Source: Chloroflexi bacterium RBG_13_46_14 | GTDB lineage: Bacteria; Chloroflexota; Dehalococcoidia; Dehalococcoidales; UBA2162 | Direction: 5' to 3' | Assembly (NCBI GenBank): GCA_001796415.1 | Contig: MGML01000046.1 | Location: 1 to 15,564, forward strand | DNA: 15,564 bases | Shown here: positions 1 through 7,330 of the stretch, piece by piece | Position numbering within the stretch: position 1 is the stretch's first letter | How the letters are laid out: each line of letters starts with the position of its first letter | Program-made: the position numbers and the translations under genes | Notes under the pieces: generated by a model | Databases searched by the model: none | The model's input: only the letters and a program-made list of their open reading frames with translations | What the model was told of the DNA's origin: nothing

Positions 1-267
1 GTCAGAGTTAAGTTTGTTAAGAGGGTGAAACGGTTGCGTGAGTGGACAAGGGGCGGGGGAGGGAATTGGGGTTTGACGATAGTTTTGGTTTTTTATTAAA
101 TTCCGGAGAAAGATTTCTTGATTGGATAGAGCGCAGGGGAGGGAAAACAGGATATGTTGGCTATGGAAGTTTTCTCTTAATGTCGAAGGGGTCCCTTCTT
201 TTCGACTATGTCGAGGACTAAAAATGACATCGCACTTAATTTTTAGAGTAAAGACGTATAGGGGTTA
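1..267. other. Left-edge stretch without a supported gene
   Basis: I see no convincing gene here. On the plus strand one frame stays open from base 1 to a TAA at 97-99, giving 32 residues that are basic and then glycine-rich. It could be the tail of a gene entering from the left, but the composition is unconvincing and no family is recognisable. On the minus strand, downstream of ruvA, stops are frequent and no ruvB start is visible. The stretch holds a G-run tract (50-71), a T-rich segment (88-95) and a small inverted repeat GTCGAA...TTCGAC (182-187 with 201-206). That repeat could be a weak terminator for the ruv genes but lacks a U tract. Confidence 0.5.
50..71 (+). other. Potential G-quadruplex motif
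   Basis: Four runs of three or more G occur close together: GGGG (50-53), GGGGG (55-59), GGG (61-63) and GGGG (68-71), separated by loops of 1, 1 and 4 bases. This fits the usual G3+N1-7 pattern for an intramolecular quadruplex on the plus strand, and it is distinctly unlike the rest of the window. It lies about 200 bases downstream of the ruvA stop, outside any supported gene. Whether it folds or matters in vivo cannot be told from sequence. Confidence 0.5.
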
Positions 268-846
268 TCAGCTGGTGAAATACTGGAGGGCGAGTTTTAT
301 TTTTTCTTCGAGGGGCATACCGGATTCGGGAAGGGTGGCCACAGCCCGGCTGGCTTCGGCAATCGAATACCCGAGGGAGGTAAGGGCTGCTACGACTTCA
401 GCGTTTTCTTCGGCAATCTGGGCTGCCTGAGTTGAAATCAATCCTTTGCTGATCTTGTCCCTGAGTTCAAGTACCAGCCTGTTAGCCATCTTTTTTCCGA
501 TACCGGGGATAGCGGTCAACAGATCGATGTTGCCGGTAGCAATTGCAGTGCTGAGCTGCTCGACACTCATCGAGGAAAGCATGGCAAGGGCCAGCTTCGG
601 GCCGAGACCGGAAACGCCGGTTAACACATGGAAGAGTTCCAGTTCGCCATCGGTAGCAAATCCGTAGAGGTTCATGCTGTCGTCTCTCACTACCAGGCTG
701 GTTTGCAGATGTACTTCCTGCCCGATGCGACCGAGGGTATCGATAGTTGACGTGGGCATATATACAAGGAAGCCGACTCCGTTAACATTGACTATCGCGA
801 AATTAGTACTTATCGATTCCAGTTTACCGTGAAGGCTGGCTATCAT
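268..846 (-). CDS. ruvA: Holliday junction branch migration protein RuvA
   Basis: RuvA binds four-way DNA junctions as a tetramer and loads the RuvB motor for branch migration during recombination repair. The 192-residue product is close to the family's usual size of about 200. It has the expected layout: an N-terminal OB-fold (about 1-62, opening MIASLHGKLES), two helix-hairpin-helix motifs (GVSGLGPKLALA at 77-88 and AIPGIGKKMANRL at 112-124) and a small C-terminal RuvB-contacting domain (about 147-191). The ATG at 846-844 is preceded by a GAGGG ribosome site that overlaps the ruvC stop codon; the gap between the two genes is 9 bases, so translation is probably coupled. No ruvB follows within the window, although the two are neighbours in many bacteria. 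Confidence 0.96.
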   Translation of the reverse strand: MIASLHGKLESISTNFAIVNVNGVGFLVYMPTSTIDTLGRIGQEVHLQTSLVVRDDSMNLYGFATDGELELFHVLTGVSGLGPKLALAMLSSMSVEQLSTAIATGNIDLLTAIPGIGKKMANRLVLELRDKISKGLISTQAAQIAEENAEVVAALTSLGYSIAEASRAVATLPESGMPLEEKIKLALQYFTS

Positions 847-855
847 ATTATTCCC

Positions 856-1353
856 TCAATCACTCTGCCGCAGCAGGTTATTTACATGTGCTTCACTCAT
901 GTGGCATAACGCCACCGCCAGCGCGTCAGCGGCATCGTCAGGTTCAGGTACGTGGTCGAGTCCAAGCTGGAGTCTTACCATTTCCTGCACCTGTTCCTTC
1001 GAACTTGCACCATAGGTAGTAACACGCTGTTTAATCTGGGCTGGTGTATATTCGAAGGAAGGAATATCGAAGTTGGCGGCCGAAAGGATGGCAATCGCCT
1101 GGGCGCGACCGATGGCAAGGGCTGTCCTGACGTTCTTGGCGACGAAAGGTTCTTCTATGGCGATAACATCCGGGCCGGAAGAGGCTATTATTTTCAAGAG
1201 GTTTTTATACAGGAAACTCAAACGCTCCCCGATGGAGGAGTGTGCCGGCGGCTTTATTACACCGCATTCGATAAATGACGGTTCACCATCGCCGGTCTCG
1301 ATAACTCCGTATCCCATTATGACGGTTCCCGGGTCAATACCTAATATTTTCAT
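856..1353 (-). CDS. ruvC: Crossover junction endodeoxyribonuclease RuvC
   Basis: RuvC resolves Holliday junctions by paired nicks, working with RuvAB. The 165-residue product has the normal family length and an RNase H-like fold. The four acidic catalytic positions can be seen: D7 in GIDPGT, E67 in AIEEPF, and the C-terminal PEPDDAADALAVALCH segment with D139/D140 and D143. K119 in GASSKEQVQ matches the conserved basic residue. The ATG at 1353-1351 lies 22 bases after the yebC stop. Its upstream bases (CTTCCATAAAATATT on the coding strand) show no good Shine-Dalgarno sequence, so it may depend on ribosomes leaving yebC. It sits in the yebC-ruvC-ruvA unit common in bacteria. Confidence 0.96.
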   Translation of the reverse strand: MKILGIDPGTVIMGYGVIETGDGEPSFIECGVIKPPAHSSIGERLSFLYKNLLKIIASSGPDVIAIEEPFVAKNVRTALAIGRAQAIAILSAANFDIPSFEYTPAQIKQRVTTYGASSKEQVQEMVRLQLGLDHVPEPDDAADALAVALCHMSEAHVNNLLRQSD

Positions 1354-1375
1354 AATATTTTATGGAAGCATCGGG

Positions 1376-2128
1376 TTATTGTTCTTCAAACTTTTCGAGG
1401 ATATCATCGGTGAAATTTACGTTACTTACTACAAGCTGGACGTCATCAAGTTCCTCCAGTTTGTTTAGCAATCTCAAATTCTGAATAGAGGGTTTTTCCT
1501 CAAGGTCAAGGGTTGTCTGAGGAATCATCGAAACCTCGGATGAATCTATTTCTATACCAGCTTCTTCCAGTTTTTGCCTCACTGTCATAAAATCTTCGGG
1601 AGTTGTATAAATCTCGATATAACCCGTTTCTATCTTGACATCCTCTGCCCCGGCGTCTATCGCCTGGAGAGCCAGTTCCTCAGGGTTATTTCCATCGGTA
1701 TCAACAATAATCATCCCCTTCGAATGGAAGAGCCAGGCTACACAGCCGCTTTCTCCAAGGTTTCCGCCGTTGCGAGAGAACAGATTGCGTACTTCCTGTA
1801 CGGTTCTATTCTTGTTGTCACTGAGTGCCTGCACCAGTATAGCGGCGCCACTTGGTCCGTATCCTTCCAGGACCATTTCTATCAATGCTGCCCCCTCGGT
1901 TTCTCCGCTACCCCGCTTGATTGCACGTTCGATGTTGTCCATGGGCATGTTAGCATCTCGCGCTTTCTGGATGACCAGACGCAGTCGGAAATTCATATCA
2001 GGGTCCGATCCTCCCTGCCTTACCGCGACAATAATTTCACGAGTCAGTTTTGTAAAGAGCTGCCCTCTCCTAGCGTCGGTAACTCCTTTCTGGTGCTTGA
2101 TTGACGCCCATTTCGAATGTCCTGACAT
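1376..2128 (-). CDS. yebC: YebC/PmpR family (TACO1-like) protein
   Basis: This is a YebC-family protein of 250 residues. Members have been described as DNA-binding transcriptional regulators and, more recently, as factors that help ribosomes through difficult sequences such as proline runs. The diagnostic N-terminus MSGHSKWASIKHQKG is present, followed by the RRGQLFTKLTREI and GYGPSGAAILVQALSDN segments typical of the family. I place the start at the ATG 2128-2126 because a GAGGAG ribosome site (2142-2137) sits 8 bases upstream. A TTG two codons earlier (2134) is only 2 bases from that site and would add Met-Ala before the canonical start. It is the first gene of the yebC-ruvC-ruvA unit. Confidence 0.95.
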   Translation of the reverse strand: MSGHSKWASIKHQKGVTDARRGQLFTKLTREIIVAVRQGGSDPDMNFRLRLVIQKARDANMPMDNIERAIKRGSGETEGAALIEMVLEGYGPSGAAILVQALSDNKNRTVQEVRNLFSRNGGNLGESGCVAWLFHSKGMIIVDTDGNNPEELALQAIDAGAEDVKIETGYIEIYTTPEDFMTVRQKLEEAGIEIDSSEVSMIPQTTLDLEEKPSIQNLRLLNKLEELDDVQLVVSNVNFTDDILEKFEEQ

Positions 2129-2167
2129 AGCCAAATCTCCTCAGCCAGACAGTTAACTTGATTGTTA

Positions 2168-2196
2168 ATTTTATCATTTTTACGTATAAGGGTAAA
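2168..2196 (-). promoter_or_regulatory. Candidate sigma70-type promoter for yebC-ruvC-ruvA
   Basis: Read on the minus strand there is a TTTACC -35 box (2196-2191), a 17-base spacer, and a TAAAAT -10 box (2173-2168). Transcription would begin around 2161 and leave a leader of roughly 30 bases before the yebC ATG. Spacing is ideal and both boxes are moderate matches. A GTTAAC palindrome (2152-2157) lies in the predicted leader. Confidence 0.5.
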
Positions 2197-2233
2197 GAGT
2201 GATAGATATGGAAATGGTAATATTAGTTCTTTA

Positions 2234-2262
2234 TTGACTTAGCTGACGGTTATGATTAAAAT
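2234..2262 (+). promoter_or_regulatory. Candidate sigma70-type promoter for the nucleotidylyltransferase gene
   Basis: A TTGACT -35 box (2234-2239), a 17-base spacer and a TAAAAT -10 box (2257-2262) point to transcription starting near 2269. The leader would be very short: the GGAGG ribosome site is at 2273-2277 and the ATG at 2286. It diverges from the candidate yebC promoter, with the two -35 boxes about 37 bases apart. Confidence 0.55.
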
Positions 2263-2285
2263 CACTTCAAACGGAGGTAGAAAAT

Positions 2286-3509
2286 ATGGCATTGAAGGCA
2301 GTGATAATAGCCGCAGGCGAGGGGAAGCGGATGCGACCACTTACGTACAACAGGCCGAAGGTAATGCTGCCAATCGCCGTTAAACCGATCCTGGAACACC
2401 TGCTGGTTGAAATGAAACAGGCAGGGATAATGGAATTCATTATCGTAACCGGATATCACGAGGAGAAAATAAAGGAGTATTTCGGTCCCGGTGAAAAATG
2501 GGGAGTGAATATCGAGTATGTTACGCAGGTTAACCAGGCGGGTACAGCCGATGCCGTTCGGACCGTTGAAAACTTTGTCGATGACAGGTTCCTGGTAGCA
2601 AACGGAGATATCATTGTCGATTCTAAAGACATCAAAGCCATTGCTGAGTACCCTGGTAATAGCATGAGCCTGTATAAGGTCGATAATCCAACGGGACTGG
2701 GAACGGTGGAAGTTGAAGGTGGTTTCATCAAACGTATACACGAGAAAGTTGAAAATCCTCCTTCAAACCTGGCTAATACCGCTCTTTATCTTTTCACCAG
2801 GGATGTGTTTAAAGCTATCTCCCAGACTCCGCTGTCACCAAGGGATGAATATGAGCTGACCGATTCTATCCAGTGGCTCGTTGATAATAATATAAAGGTA
2901 GCTTATAGAGAACTTGGACGATGGATGGATACCAGTTACCCATGGGACCTGTTATCGGTAAACGAATATCTTCTGGCTGATTTAAATTCAGATATTCACG
3001 GAGAGGTTGAAGAGAATGCTGTTCTCAAAGGTGCTGTAAGTGTGGGGAAGGGCAGTGTGATAAGGTCAGGTTCCTATATTTCCGGTCCGGTTGTAATCGG
3101 GGAAGATTGCGTGATAGGTCCGAACTGTTACATCAGGGCAAGCACCTCGGTAGGTAATAGATGCCATATCGGTGCGGCGGTAGAGATAAAGAACTCTATC
3201 ATAATGGATGGAAGTAAAGTCCCTCATCTCAGCTATGTAGGTGACAGCGTTATCGGTGAAGACTGTAATCTTGGAGCGGGAACAAAAGTCGCGAATTTAA
3301 AGTTAAATAATAAAGAGGTATCTATTGAGGGAAAGGATACTGGTAGGCGCAAGCTGGGAGTAATAATGGGCGACGGCGTGGAAACAGGTATCAATTCGTC
3401 TATTAACGTTGGAACTATAATCGGCAGCAATTCAAGAATCGGTCCGGGAACGTTTGTCAGCGGAAATTTACCACCGAAATCCAGGGTGTTCATAAGTAAA
3501 AGTAATTAA
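2286..3509 (+). CDS. Bifunctional sugar-1-phosphate nucleotidylyltransferase / acetyltransferase (GlmU-like)
   Basis: This 407-residue protein joins a nucleotidylyltransferase domain to a left-handed beta-helix acyltransferase domain. The first half (1-230) has the nucleotide-binding signature GEGKRMRPLT (11-20), K25, a metal-binding Asp in NGD (D108) and a second Asp in GRWMD (D215). The second half (about 235-400) is built of hexapeptide repeats and carries HLSYVGD with H314 at the position of the catalytic His of GlmU, then NLGAGT. It probably makes a UDP- or dTDP-activated (amino) sugar for envelope polysaccharide. The layout resembles archaeal GlmU-like enzymes such as ST0452 more than classical bacterial GlmU of about 455 residues. 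The exact sugar and nucleotide cannot be told from sequence. GGAGG lies 8 bases before the ATG. It is monocistronic as far as can be seen. Confidence 0.9.
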   Translation: MALKAVIIAAGEGKRMRPLTYNRPKVMLPIAVKPILEHLLVEMKQAGIMEFIIVTGYHEEKIKEYFGPGEKWGVNIEYVTQVNQAGTADAVRTVENFVDDRFLVANGDIIVDSKDIKAIAEYPGNSMSLYKVDNPTGLGTVEVEGGFIKRIHEKVENPPSNLANTALYLFTRDVFKAISQTPLSPRDEYELTDSIQWLVDNNIKVAYRELGRWMDTSYPWDLLSVNEYLLADLNSDIHGEVEENAVLKGAVSVGKGSVIRSGSYISGPVVIGEDCVIGPNCYIRASTSVGNRCHIGAAVEIKNSIIMDGSKVPHLSYVGDSVIGEDCNLGAGTKVANLKLNNKEVSIEGKDTGRRKLGVIMGDGVETGINSSINVGTIIGSNSRIGPGTFVSGNLPPKSRVFISKSN

Positions 3510-3613
3510 CTGATGGTTCAAGTATCACTTCTGGGAGTTTTCGGACACGCGCCGTAGAATTGTATCACGCCAATTTTTTAAATCGTATATATTAATGGGT
3601 TGACAGTTAGTTT

Positions 3614-3634
3614 TACTACATGGTAAACATAGTA
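3614..3634. repeat. Inverted repeat, possible operator
   Basis: TACTA (3614-3618) is mirrored by TAGTA (3630-3634), with further partial symmetry inside (CATG before and ACAT after a GTAA core). It lies 9 bases downstream of a TTGACA hexamer (3600-3605). A TAAACA at 3624-3629 with an 18-base spacer would make only a poor -10 box. It may be an operator over a weak upstream promoter, or chance in A+T-rich DNA. Confidence 0.3.
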
Positions 3635-3718
3635 GCTTTAATATCATTCATAATTTTCGACATCCGTGAGTAAAATGACATATACTATATATAAAAGATG
3701 ATAACGAAAAAAACGGTG

Positions 3719-3748
3719 ATAAATCGCTAGGAATCATTGCTGATTTAT
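3719..3748. repeat. Inverted repeat abutting the operon's -35 box
   Basis: ATAAATC (3719-3725) is matched exactly by GATTTAT (3742-3748), with 16 bases between. The right arm ends at the base before the TTGACT -35 box. The placement and two-fold symmetry suit a dimeric regulator binding site. An A+T-rich stem with no downstream T run makes a terminator unlikely. Confidence 0.4.
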
Positions 3749-3777
3749 TTGACTTCTCCTGAACTGTAAGATATACT
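3749..3777 (+). promoter_or_regulatory. Candidate main promoter of the cooC-fhs-acs operon
   Basis: TTGACT (3749-3754), a 17-base spacer and TATACT (3772-3777) differ from the sigma70 consensus by one base in each box. Transcription would start near 3784, leaving a leader of about 77 bases before the cooC ATG at 3862. This is the best promoter match in the window and it stands ahead of a ten-gene same-strand run. Confidence 0.65.
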
Positions 3778-3806
3778 GTTGACGGTGCGCAGAGGTCAAG
3801 TTACAG

Positions 3807-3840
3807 GCTGAGTTTAATATCCGTTTTTACCTCAGCTTTT
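3807..3840 (+). terminator. Leader hairpin followed by T run (possible attenuator)
   Basis: GCTGAG (3807-3812) can pair with CTCAGC (3831-3836) around an 18-base loop, and the 3' arm is followed at once by TTTTATTAT. It sits in the predicted leader between the promoter and cooC. The stem is short and the loop large, so the terminator would be weak. It might act as an attenuator or have no function. Confidence 0.25.
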
Positions 3841-3861
3841 ATTATGTCTAACAGGTAGTAA

Positions 3862-4650
3862 ATGAAGATTGCCATAAGCGGAAAAGGTGGAGTAGGCAAA
3901 ACCTTATTAGCTTCTCTTCTAGCGAAGATATTCGTTCAGTCCGGATATTCAGTTATTGCTATTGATGCTGATCCAGATGCGAATCTGGCAGCAACTCTGG
4001 GTTTTCCTGACGCGGATAAAATAACTCCTATTTCCGAAATGGCAGACCTTATCGAAGAAAGAACCGGGGCCCGACCCGGCCAGTCAGCTCCTTATTTCAA
4101 ACTAAATCCCAAAGTCGATGATATCCCGGAAAAGTTTGCTATGAAAATGGATGGCATCAGGCTGATGCTGATGGGCAGGGTGAAAAGAGGCGGCGCCGGA
4201 TGTTACTGTCCGGAAAGCGCTTTACTCCAGACCCTGATGTCTCACTTACTTCTAGCCAGAAATGAAGTGGTAATAATGGATATGGAAGCCGGGATTGAAC
4301 ATCTTGGGAGAGGGACCGCAAGGGCAGTCGATATGCTGATAATCGTGGTAGAACCCGGCAGGCGAAGTATTGAGACTGCGTTCAGTATCAAGGGGCTAGC
4401 ATCTGAGATCGGGCTGGACAGCCTTGCTATTGTAGGCAACAAAGTAAGAAATGAATCGGACAGGGAATTTCTGATATCGAATCTGCCCGGTTTTAATTTT
4501 CTGGGATTTATACCGTATGACCAGGCAGTGATTGAAGCCGACCATGCCAATCTGTCGCCGCTGGAATCGAGTGAACAGGTCAGGAACGCAGTATCAGAGA
4601 TTTACCATAAGCTACTTGCCGGAACTGAAAAAGCAGCGGAAAAGGTATAA
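3862..4650 (+). CDS. cooC: CooC-family nickel-insertion ATPase for CO dehydrogenase
   Basis: CooC is a MinD/NifH-like dimeric ATPase that delivers nickel to the C-cluster of anaerobic CO dehydrogenase. The 262-residue protein has a deviant Walker A loop GKGGVGKT (7-14), the IDADPDAN switch segment (34-41) and the CXC metal-binding pair C114-Y-C116 in GAGCYCPES, which binds metal at the dimer interface in characterised CooC. A second acidic segment MDMEAGIEHLGRG (139-151) is also typical. The GxGCxCPE context looks like classical CooC rather than AcsF, which suggests CooS is the client; this is from memory. The ATG has only a modest AGG upstream (3853-3855), weaker than elsewhere in the operon. 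It is the first gene after the candidate operon promoter. Confidence 0.9.
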   Translation: MKIAISGKGGVGKTLLASLLAKIFVQSGYSVIAIDADPDANLAATLGFPDADKITPISEMADLIEERTGARPGQSAPYFKLNPKVDDIPEKFAMKMDGIRLMLMGRVKRGGAGCYCPESALLQTLMSHLLLARNEVVIMDMEAGIEHLGRGTARAVDMLIIVVEPGRRSIETAFSIKGLASEIGLDSLAIVGNKVRNESDREFLISNLPGFNFLGFIPYDQAVIEADHANLSPLESSEQVRNAVSEIYHKLLAGTEKAAEKV

Positions 4651-4656
4651 TAAAAT

Positions 4657-4685
4657 ATGAGACAGTATAACTGCCTCTTTATAAT
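4657..4685 (+). promoter_or_regulatory. Hairpin and possible internal promoter before fhs
   Basis: Two overlapping signals occupy the 80-base gap between cooC and fhs. First, GAGACAGT (4659-4666) pairs with ACTGCCTC (4670-4677) around a 3-base loop, with one A-C mismatch, and is followed by TTTATAAT, a weak terminator-like shape. Second, TATAAT (4680-4685) is an exact -10 hexamer, with ATGAGA (4657-4662, four of six matches) 17 bases upstream as a -35. Either could adjust fhs expression independently of cooC. The sequence alone does not decide between them. Confidence 0.35.
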
Positions 4686-4730
4686 ACCCGGGACAGGGAA
4701 CTAAATAATACATATGTTGAAGGAGGTTTT

Positions 4731-6494
4731 ATGGCTTACGATGCTGTAAAAATGAAGGACTGGGAGATTTCCGAAGCGGCTGAAGTGAATATGCCTACGC
4801 CGGATGAGTGGCGGGTTAAACTGGGACTGGAAAAAGACGAGATTCTTCCATATGGAAGAATAGCTAAACTGGACTTTTTAAAGATTATCGAACGTTTGAA
4901 AGACAGGCCGGACGGTAAGTATATCGAAGTAACCGCTGTCACTCCGACACCCCTGGGTGAAGGTAAAAGCACTACTTCCTGCGGTCTTATAGAAGGACTG
5001 GGGAAACGCGGTCTGAACGTGGGCGGCGCGTTACGCCAGCCTTCAGGCGGACCTACCATGAATATTAAAGGTACGGCGGCAGGCGGTGGAAACTCGCTGC
5101 TTATTCCGATGACCGAGTTTTCCATGGGTCTTACCGGTGATATTAACGATATTATGAATGCGCATAACCTTGCCATGATTGCTCTGACGGCAAGGATGCA
5201 GCACGAGAGAAATTATGATGACGAACGGCTTGAGAAACTGACCCATATGCGCCGTCTCGATGTCGATCCTACCAGGGTTGAAATGGGTTGGATCATCGAT
5301 TTCTGTGCCCAGAGTCTGAGAAATATTATCATCGGCCTGGGCGGACGTATGGATGGTTTCCTGATGCAGTCCAAATTCGGTATAGCGGTCAGTTCCGAGT
5401 TAATGGCGATGCTTTCTATCGTCACCGATCTTGCTGACCTGCGTGAGAGAATGGACCAGATCACGGTCGCCTATGACAAGAAAGGAAACCCGGTAACAAC
5501 CGGTGATCTTGAAGTTGGTGGTGCGATGACAGCCTGGATGCGGAATACGATCAATCCGACACTGATGTGTACAGCGGAGTATCAGCCATGCCTGGTTCAC
5601 GCCGGACCTTTTGCCAATATCGCAGTTGGACAATCTTCGATTATTGCGGACAGAATCGGTTTGAAGATGTTCGATTATCACATCACGGAAAGCGGTTTTG
5701 CAGCGGATATCGGTTTTGAGAAATTCTGGAACGTGAAGTGCCGCTACAGCGGACTTAAACCGCATGTCTCAGTGCTTACCACAACTATTCGCGCTCTCAA
5801 GATGCACGGCGGCGGACCGAGAGTAGTAGCAGGATTGAAATTGCCTGAAGAATACACCAAAGAAAATGTAAGCCTGGTAGAAGCGGGACTGCCAAATATG
5901 CAGCATCTCATCGGAGTTATCAGGAAATCAGGCATTAACCCTGTTGTCTGTATCAACAAGTTCCACTCGGATACTCCGGCTGAAGTAGCTATAGTCAGAA
6001 AGGCCGCGGAAGCTGCCGGTGCCCGAGTTGCCGAGAGCAGTCACTGGGCTGATGGCGGTGAGGGCGCTCTTGAGCTGGCTGACGTTGTCAAGGAAGCCTG
6101 CGAAGAAGAGAATGAATTCAGGTTCCTCTATCCCAACCAAATGAAACTGCGAGAACGCGTTAATTTGATTGCCAGGGAAGTTTACGGAGCTGATGGAGTA
6201 TCATGGACGGCGGAAGCTGAAGCGAAAGCCAAGAAATTCGAAGAAGATCCGAAGTATGACGAATACGCTACAATGATGGTCAAAACGCATCTGAGTCTTA
6301 CTCATGATCCGAGTCTCAAGGGTGTTCCTAAAGGGTGGATTCTGCCGGTACGGGATGTCCTGATATATTCGGGTGCCAAGTTCCTGTGTCCGGTTGCCGG
6401 TACTATTACGCTTATGCCTGGAACCAGTTCAGATCCTGCTCTGAGAAGAGTGGACGTCGATGTTAAGACAGGAAAAGTACAGGGCTTATTCTAG
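4731..6494 (+). CDS. fhs: Formate-tetrahydrofolate ligase (formyl-THF synthetase)
   Basis: Fhs joins formate to tetrahydrofolate using ATP, the second step of the methyl branch. At 587 residues it is about 30 longer than the usual 555-560. The P-loop TPLGEGKST (73-81) and the formate-binding Arg (R102) are present, as are GPFANIA, an F in NKFHSDT and a W in [10 protein letters not shown] that match the folate-stacking residues of the Moorella enzyme. Unusual points: the normally conserved LREPS reads LRQPS (101-105), and an extra segment of roughly 12-15 residues (about 157-172, charged, [13 protein letters not shown]) follows the N-A-H-N-L motif. Strong AAGGAGG lies 4 bases before the ATG. 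It sits between two CooC-type genes and upstream of folD, its pathway partner. Confidence 0.95.
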   Translation: MAYDAVKMKDWEISEAAEVNMPTPDEWRVKLGLEKDEILPYGRIAKLDFLKIIERLKDRPDGKYIEVTAVTPTPLGEGKSTTSCGLIEGLGKRGLNVGGALRQPSGGPTMNIKGTAAGGGNSLLIPMTEFSMGLTGDINDIMNAHNLAMIALTARMQHERNYDDERLEKLTHMRRLDVDPTRVEMGWIIDFCAQSLRNIIIGLGGRMDGFLMQSKFGIAVSSELMAMLSIVTDLADLRERMDQITVAYDKKGNPVTTGDLEVGGAMTAWMRNTINPTLMCTAEYQPCLVHAGPFANIAVGQSSIIADRIGLKMFDYHITESGFAADIGFEKFWNVKCRYSGLKPHVSVLTTTIRALKMHGGGPRVVAGLKLPEEYTKENVSLVEAGLPNMQHLIGVIRKSGINPVVCINKFHSDTPAEVAIVRKAAEAAGARVAESSHWADGGEGALELADVVKEACEEENEFRFLYPNQMKLRERVNLIAREVYGADGVSWTAEAEAKAKKFEEDPKYDEYATMMVKTHLSLTHDPSLKGVPKGWILPVRDVLIYSGAKFLCPVAGTITLMPGTSSDPALRRVDVDVKTGKVQGLF

Positions 6495-6534
6495 AGGTAT
6501 CTACTTTTTTATAAAGTAAGGGGAGGAAGGTTGA

Positions 6535-7308
6535 TTGAGTTTTTCAATCGCTGTCGCCGGTAAAGGCGGTACTGGTAAGACATCTCTGTCGAGTCTTATA
6601 ATCCGCTATCTGCAGAAAAAGGGGTCGGGGCCGATCCTGGCGATCGATGCCGACCCCAATGCGAACCTGGCGGATAGTCTCGGACTTGATGTTGACATAA
6701 CTATAGGTTCGATTATTGCTTCGTTTAATAGCGAAAAGATAAATATACCACCCGGAATGACCAAGGAAGCGTACCTTGACATAAAAATGAACGGAGCAAT
6801 AACAGAAAGCAAAGGTCTGGACCTGATCACGATGGGGAGAGGCGAAGGACCCGAATGCTACTGTTATCCGAATGCTTTACTGAGAAAATTCGCCGACGAT
6901 CTGTCAGGGAACTACGCATACGTCGTGATGGATAACGAAGCAGGTATGGAACACCTGAGCCGGAGAACCACCCAGAATATCGACGTTTTACTTATAGTAT
7001 CCGATCACTCAGTAAAAGGCGTACGCACCATTGCCCGTATTATGGACCTCGTATCTGAACTTAAGCTGGTTGTCGGCAGGCAGATCGTGATAATCAATTC
7101 CGTTCAGGACGAACTGGCTCCGCGGGTAAAAGAAGAACTCGAACTGCTTGGAATAGAATCTCCGGTAGTTATCCCCAGAGACGAGGCTATCTATCAATTC
7201 GATCTTGAAGCCAGGCCACTCGTTGAATTGCCGGATGACTCGGAAGCCGTAACAGCCATAAATAATTTAATGGACGAAATTCTCTCCGCCGGCAAGGTTG
7301 GAGTCTAA
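6535..7308 (+). CDS. cooC: Second CooC/AcsF-like nickel-insertion ATPase
   Basis: This 257-residue protein is a paralogue of the CooC at 3862-4650. It has Walker A GKGGTGKT (9-16), IDADPNAN (37-44), a CXC pair C108-Y-C110 in GPECYCYPN and VMDNEAGMEHLSRR (131-144). The GEGPECYC and DNEAGMEHLSRR wording resembles the AcsF type, which matures acetyl-CoA synthase, so I infer AcsB as its client, though a CODH role is not excluded. The start is TTG at 6535: an in-frame TGA lies immediately before it, the GGAGG at 6522-6526 is 8 bases upstream, and no in-frame ATG precedes the Walker motif. It lies 40 bases after fhs and ends 22 bases before folD. Confidence 0.88.
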   Translation: MSFSIAVAGKGGTGKTSLSSLIIRYLQKKGSGPILAIDADPNANLADSLGLDVDITIGSIIASFNSEKINIPPGMTKEAYLDIKMNGAITESKGLDLITMGRGEGPECYCYPNALLRKFADDLSGNYAYVVMDNEAGMEHLSRRTTQNIDVLLIVSDHSVKGVRTIARIMDLVSELKLVVGRQIVIINSVQDELAPRVKEELELLGIESPVVIPRDEAIYQFDLEARPLVELPDDSEAVTAINNLMDEILSAGKVGV

Positions 7309-7330
7309 ACAAACAGGAGGAGGAACACAC

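Larger units (their letters stand above)
3510..3861 (+). other. Intergenic control region ahead of the Wood-Ljungdahl operon
   Basis: This 352-base gap contains no credible gene: it is A+T-rich with frequent stops on both strands. No strong terminator is visible after the nucleotidylyltransferase. It holds two inverted repeats (3614-3634 and 3719-3748), a strong promoter candidate (3749-3777) and a leader hairpin (3807-3836), each listed separately. I looked for a cobalamin or tetrahydrofolate riboswitch, given the downstream genes, and recognise neither. Confidence 0.6.

Noticed and set aside
73..101. Possible plus-strand promoter TTGACG-17-TTAAAT
   Set aside because: The -10 box is a poor match and nothing on the plus strand downstream is a gene; it would run antisense into ruvA.
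122..430. Plus-strand open frame of about 100 codons overlapping the ruvA end
   Set aside because: Most of it is antisense to ruvA, it begins with TTG without a ribosome site and its composition fits no family.
3510..3861. Cobalamin or tetrahydrofolate riboswitch ahead of the operon
   Set aside because: I could not find the conserved B12-box or THF-riboswitch core, and the predicted leader of about 77 bases is too short for a cobalamin riboswitch.
7298..7330. Upstream TTG start giving FolD eleven extra residues
   Set aside because: It overlaps the preceding gene and translates the AGGAGGAGG ribosome site; the ATG at 7331 is well spaced and matches family numbering (Y50, K54, D121).
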